Assembly: GCA_965212085.1 (NCBI GenBank)
Contig: OZ243042.1
Coordinates: 868,001-932,000 of the forward strand
Length of the DNA: 64,000 nt
DNA from: JAHRAW01 sp965212085
Lineage (GTDB): Bacteria; Pseudomonadota; Gammaproteobacteria; Arenicellales; Poriferihabitantaceae
Reading direction: 5' to 3'
A program made the translations under genes and the position numbers. This document shows, in pieces, positions 60,637 through 64,000 of the stretch (the stretch's first letter is position 1; every line of letters begins with the position of its first letter). Below the pieces are notes generated by a model, which was given only the letters and a program-made list of their open reading frames with translations, had not been told where the DNA came from and did not search any database.

Positions 60637-61048
60637 GATTCCCGAGAGCGCCAAGTGTCCGTAAGCCGCTACGCGGCAACGGACACTAACGCTCGGGAAT
60701 GACGACAGAGTTGTTGCCACGCTCTCGGTGTCATACCCGCATTTGCGGGTAGTAGGGGCAGGTCGCGACCTGCCCCCGGCGATGCTTAGCCGCTACCCCA
60801 ACCCTTCCTTACGCCTTTGCCGTCATTCCCGAACGATAGAAAAATAGGGAGCGCCAGCGACCATATTTTTCATCGTATCGGGAATCCAGTTTTTTTGGCC
60901 CGGCGCCAGCCGGACTGTCGCGCACAGGGGGGCGCGGGGGGTCTCCCCCCGCAAACGCGCGTCACGCGCCTCACCCGTCATTCCCGAACGATAGAAAAAC
61001 AAGGAGCGCCAGCGACCGTTTGTTTCATCGCTTTCAGGAATCCAGTTC
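60637..61048. repeat. Cluster of five dispersed repeat modules
   Basis: 60637-60706 stem B inverted; 60735-60750 small hairpin ACCCGCATTTGCGGGT; 60755-60776 palindrome variant GGGCAGGTCGCGACCTGCCC; 60820-60890 stem A; 60899-60975 shortened GC-rich module; 60976-61048 second stem A. This 465-bp gap between the surface gene and uvrD contains no gene; short frames here are repeat-encoded. Confidence 0.75.
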
Positions 61049-61059
61049 AATATCCGTCA

Positions 61060-61099
61060 GGTGTGAATTGTGGGGGGGGGGGGCAGCGGCAATCACACC
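61060..61099 (-). terminator. Inverted repeat with 12-G loop at the end of uvrD
   Basis: GGTGTGAATTG (61060-61070) pairs, with one bulge, with CAATCACACC (61090-61099), which contains the uvrD stop. The loop includes 12 G (61072-61083). It may terminate or protect the uvrD transcript. Confidence 0.4.
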
Positions 61100-63276
61100 G
61101 GCTCCAGGTTGGCGTAGGCGCATACCAGCCACTTCGACCCTGCGTCGTGGAAGTTGACCTGGATGCGGGCGTGTTCCCCCCGGCCTTCGAGATTGATCAC
61201 CATGCCCTCGCCGAATTTTTTGTGGCGCACCCGGCGTCCCGGTTGTAATCCGTTAAAACCAGGATCGGGGCCGGCGGCTTTTGTGGCCGGACGCACCGCC
61301 GGGCGCACCAATGGCCGGGACAACGGACGAGTCATGCGCGCCGAGCGAATCTCTTCGATATGCCCCTGCGGAATCTCCCCCAGGAAGCGAGACGGCCGGG
61401 CGTAGTGCTCGCGCCCGTACAATCGCCGGATTTCCGCGTAGCAGATGGTCAGGCGTTGCATCGCGCGGGTCATGCCGACGTAACAAAGCCGGCGTTCTTC
61501 CTCCAGCCGGCCGGGCTCTTCCAGCGAACGCTGGTGGGGGAACAAACCCTCCTCCATGCCGCATAAAAACACCAGCGGAAACTCCAGCCCCTTGGCGGAA
61601 TGCAGGCTCATTAACTGCACGCAGTCCTCCCATTCCTCGGCCTGGCCTTCCCCGGCTTCGAGCGCCGCGTTGGCGAGGAACAATGACAGCGCGTCCGACT
61701 CATCATCCTCGTCCGGGGCAAAGTTTCGCGCCGCGCTGACCAGTTCCTCAAGGTTCTCGACCCGCCCCTGGGCGCGTTCGCCGCGCTCATTTTTGAAATG
61801 CGCGAGCAGGCCGCTGTGGATCAGCACGTGGTCGGTCACCTCCCCCAGTTCAAGGTCGGCGGTGGCCGCGGCCAGCGCGTCTATCAACTCAAGGAACCGC
61901 GCCACCGCCGAACCGGCGCGGGGCGGCAACCCGCCTGCGGCGATGATTTCGCCGGCGGCCCGCCACTGGGAGATTTGTTTGTGGCGCGCGCGTTCGCGAA
62001 TCTGCTCCAGGGTTTTGGCGCCGATGCCGCGGGTCGGCAGGTTGACGACGCGCTCGAACGCCGGGTCCGAGTCGCGGTTGGCGACCAGCCGCAGGTAGGC
62101 CAGCGCGTCCTTGATTTCGGCGCGCTCAAAAAACCGCAGGCCGCCGTACACCCGGTAGGGCATGCCGGCGGACAGCAACTGCTCTTCAAAGACCCGCGAC
62201 TGGGCGTTGGAGCGGTACAACAACGCCACGCCGTCGCGCCGGTTGCCGCGCTCCACCCAGTGCTCGATGCTTTGCACCGCAAAGCGCGCTTCGTCAATTT
62301 CGTTGCTCGCGGCGTACAGGCGGATCGGCTCGCCGGCGGGGGCATCGGTCCACAACTCCTTGCCCAGCCGCCCGGCGTTGTTGGCGATGACCGCGTTGGC
62401 GGCGTTCAGGATGTTGCCGCTGGAGCGGTAGTTCTGCTCGAGGCGCAGGAGCGCGGCACCGGGAAAATCTTTTTCGAAACTCAGCAGGTTCTCCACCTTT
62501 GCCCCGCGCCAGCCGTAAATGGACTGGTCGTCGTCGCCCACGGCAAACAGATTGCCGTGGGCCGCGCTCAGCAGGCGCAGCCACCGGTACTGAATGGCGT
62601 TGGTGTCCTGGAACTCGTCCACCAGCACGTGTTGGAAGCGCTGCTGATAGGCCTCGCGAATGGTCTGGTTACGCTGAAACAATTCCAGCGTGCGCAGCAG
62701 GAGTTCGGCAAAATCCACCAGCCCGAAGCGCCGGCAAACCTCCTCGTAGGCGAGGTAGATGCGGTGCAGGGTCTGCTGCTGGACGTCGTTGCCCGCCGGC
62801 AGGTTTTGGGGGCGGCGCGCCTCTTCCTTGTGGGAGTTGATCATCCACTGCACCTGCCGGGGCGGCCAGTGCGCTTCGTCGAGGCTCAACTCCCGCAGCA
62901 CCCGGCGGATCAGCCGGTATTGGTCGTCGCTATCGAGAATCTCGAAAGCCTGCGGCAGCCCGGCCTCCGCGAAGTGCATGCGCAACAGCCGGTGGCACAG
63001 GCCGTGGAACGTGCCCATCCACAGCCCGCCCGGGGGCACGCGCAGCAGTTCCTCAATGCGCCCGCGCATTTCCCTGGAAGCCTTGTTGGTGAAGGTGACC
63101 GCGAGAATGGCCGGCGGCGAAATCCGTTGCGCCCGCACCAGCCACGCAACCCGGTGGGTGAGCACCCGGGTTTTGCCGCTGCCGGCGCCGGCCAGCACCA
63201 GCAGCGGCCCCGGCGGCGCCTCCACGGCCCGGCGCTGGGCGTCGTTGAGGCCGTCAAAAATGGGCGAAGCATCCAT
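61093..63276 (-). CDS. uvrD: DNA helicase II UvrD
   Basis: 727 residues from MDASPIFDGLNDAQRRAV at 63276 (E. coli UvrD 720). SF1A helicase motifs: Walker A VLAGAGSGKTRVL, Ia AVTFTNKASREM, II VDEFQDTN, III GDDDQSIYGWRGA, IV LEQNYRSSGNIL, V LMSLHSAKGLEFP and VI RRLCYVGMTRAMQ. It unwinds DNA from 3' to 5' in excision and mismatch repair. The C-terminal end RVRHKKFGEGMVINLEG is the UvrD/PcrA Tudor-like tail. The frame is open to 63456, but the upstream part has no conserved sequence. Confidence 0.96.
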   Translation of the reverse strand: MDASPIFDGLNDAQRRAVEAPPGPLLVLAGAGSGKTRVLTHRVAWLVRAQRISPPAILAVTFTNKASREMRGRIEELLRVPPGGLWMGTFHGLCHRLLRMHFAEAGLPQAFEILDSDDQYRLIRRVLRELSLDEAHWPPRQVQWMINSHKEEARRPQNLPAGNDVQQQTLHRIYLAYEEVCRRFGLVDFAELLLRTLELFQRNQTIREAYQQRFQHVLVDEFQDTNAIQYRWLRLLSAAHGNLFAVGDDDQSIYGWRGAKVENLLSFEKDFPGAALLRLEQNYRSSGNILNAANAVIANNAGRLGKELWTDAPAGEPIRLYAASNEIDEARFAVQSIEHWVERGNRRDGVALLYRSNAQSRVFEEQLLSAGMPYRVYGGLRFFERAEIKDALAYLRLVANRDSDPAFERVVNLPTRGIGAKTLEQIRERARHKQISQWRAAGEIIAAGGLPPRAGSAVARFLELIDALAAATADLELGEVTDHVLIHSGLLAHFKNERGERAQGRVENLEELVSAARNFAPDEDDESDALSLFLANAALEAGEGQAEEWEDCVQLMSLHSAKGLEFPLVFLCGMEEGLFPHQRSLEEPGRLEEERRLCYVGMTRAMQRLTICYAEIRRLYGREHYARPSRFLGEIPQGHIEEIRSARMTRPLSRPLVRPAVRPATKAAGPDPGFNGLQPGRRVRHKKFGEGMVINLEGRGEHARIQVNFHDAGSKWLVCAYANLEPV

Positions 63277-63481
63277 CAATGGATTGTACCCGGTATCCGC
63301 AGCCGATAAAATTGACGGGGGCGGTGTGCGCACTATCCTAGCCTGATCCTGGCCTAATGCAACCGGCGAATCTGGCGCTGTTGCCGGCCCGCGCAAAGGG
63401 CATAATTGCGCGTGATGCGGCCAACCGGCCGCCGGTATTTCATATACCCCTTTCATGTAACCTCAACGGCGGACAGTAGCG

Positions 63482-64000
63482 ATGAACAGAGCAATCAACC
63501 CCGTGGACGGCCCGGACGGCGTGGACAGCGGCAAAATCCTCAGCGATGACAAGGCTCACGTCTGGCACCACCTCAGCCAGCATAAACCCCTGGAAACCGC
63601 CGACCCCATGGTCATCGTTGAAGGCCGGGGCATGCGGATTCGGGACATCAACGGCAAGACCTACCTCGACGCCGCCTCCGGGGGGGTGTGGACCGTCAAC
63701 GTCGGCTACGGCCGCGAAAGCATCGCCAAAGCGGTGCATGACCAGTTGCTGAAGATGTGCTACTTCGCCAACTTCGCCGGCAACATTCCCGGCACGCGCT
63801 TCGCCGAAAAACTGCTGGGGAAAATGCCGGGGCTGAACCGCGTGTACTATTCCAATTCCGGCTCCGAGGCCAACGAAAAGGGCTACAAACTGGTGCGCCA
63901 ACTGGCGGCGTTGAAGAACAACGGCCAAAAACACAAAATCGTGTACCGCGACCGCGACTACCACGGCACCACCATCACCGCCCTCAGTTCAACCGGCCAG
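63482..64000 (+). CDS. tpa: Taurine--pyruvate aminotransferase (3' end cut off by window)
   Basis: First 173 residues of a class III PLP aminotransferase. DKAHVWHHLSQHKPLETADP, GGVWTVNVGYGRESIAKAV, MCYFANFAGNIPGTRFAEKL, RVYYSNSGSEANEKGYK and YRDRDYHGTTITALSSTGQ match taurine--pyruvate aminotransferases closely. That enzyme turns taurine and pyruvate into sulfoacetaldehyde and alanine, the entry to taurine degradation. The next enzyme expected, Xsc, would lie beyond the window. The catalytic lysine is outside the sequence seen. Divergent from uvrD. Confidence 0.82.
   Translation, partial: MNRAINPVDGPDGVDSGKILSDDKAHVWHHLSQHKPLETADPMVIVEGRGMRIRDINGKTYLDAASGGVWTVNVGYGRESIAKAVHDQLLKMCYFANFAGNIPGTRFAEKLLGKMPGLNRVYYSNSGSEANEKGYKLVRQLAALKNNGQKHKIVYRDRDYHGTTITALSSTGQ

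Noticed and set aside
48779..61048. CRISPR array
   Set aside because: The repeats are widely spaced, of several types and in both orientations, with no regular spacer length and no cas genes.
61072..61083. 12-G run as a phase switch
   Set aside because: It is outside any coding region, just past the uvrD stop.
63277..63456. 60-residue N-terminal extension of UvrD
   Set aside because: Not conserved; helicases of this family begin near LNDAQRRAV, and the upstream segment is the leader shared with the divergent aminotransferase.

Overview
The window is one continuous stretch of a GC-rich (roughly 60% by eye) bacterial chromosome. Gene content points to a gammaproteobacterium-like member of the Pseudomonadota: yejABEF, YggX, MutY, MnmA, class 2 PyrD, SufS/SufE, a dedicated-sortase-type two-component pair and UvrD. 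The amine, taurine and amino-acid uptake genes suggest a heterotroph living on nitrogenous osmolytes, plausibly marine or host-associated; that lifestyle is inference. No rRNA, tRNA or CRISPR array was seen.

Layout. 1-8.3 kb: a cut-off aminotransferase, then yejB and yejE, an AT-rich island (about 3.3-6.65 kb: HTH-ParA protein with partner, transposase remnant, exported ClpP-like protein, DUF805 protein, one-helix peptide), then yejF. 8.4-13.5 kb, minus strand: a cyclase-ATPase-TPR regulator and yejA. 13.5-24.6 kb: housekeeping genes (mutY, yggX, K+ channel, hicAB, mnmA, purB with a zinc-finger tail, pyrD, MBL hydrolase, NUDIX, GNAT, crotonyl-CoA reductase-like enzyme). 24.7-32.6 kb: one periplasmic binding protein followed by two complete livHMGF sets in tandem. 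32.7-40.7 kb: YtkA-like protein, class III aminotransferase, DMT exporter, trimethylamine-dehydrogenase-like flavoenzyme, HyuA-like protein and a ferredoxin. 40.9-42.5 kb: an adenine methylase with a decayed EcoRI-like nuclease. 42.7-53.5 kb: YHS protein, dcd, mrp, metG, MaoC-type dehydratase, SDR plus ThDP enzyme, sufS-sufE. 53.5-64 kb: a transporter with no clear start, a PdsR/PdsS-like pair, a surface protein behind a 16-C tract, uvrD, and the start of a taurine-pyruvate aminotransferase.

The most unusual material is outside ordinary genes. Several interspersed repeat modules recur between 8 and 61 kb: a stem ending in CGTCATTCCCGAACG, a second stem with TGTCCGTTGCCG arms, a perfect palindrome GGACAGGTCGCGACCTGTCC, a GC-rich module, a terminal motif GGTTCACTAATTCACTGACA, and a hairpin family with 9-bp stems that covary. 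One compound repeat lies in frame inside the surface-protein gene, and others abut or supply gene starts. The same surface-protein gene has a good promoter, RBS and ATG, but the 16-C run puts that ATG out of frame; 17 or 14 Cs would restore it, which is the layout of a slipped-strand phase switch.
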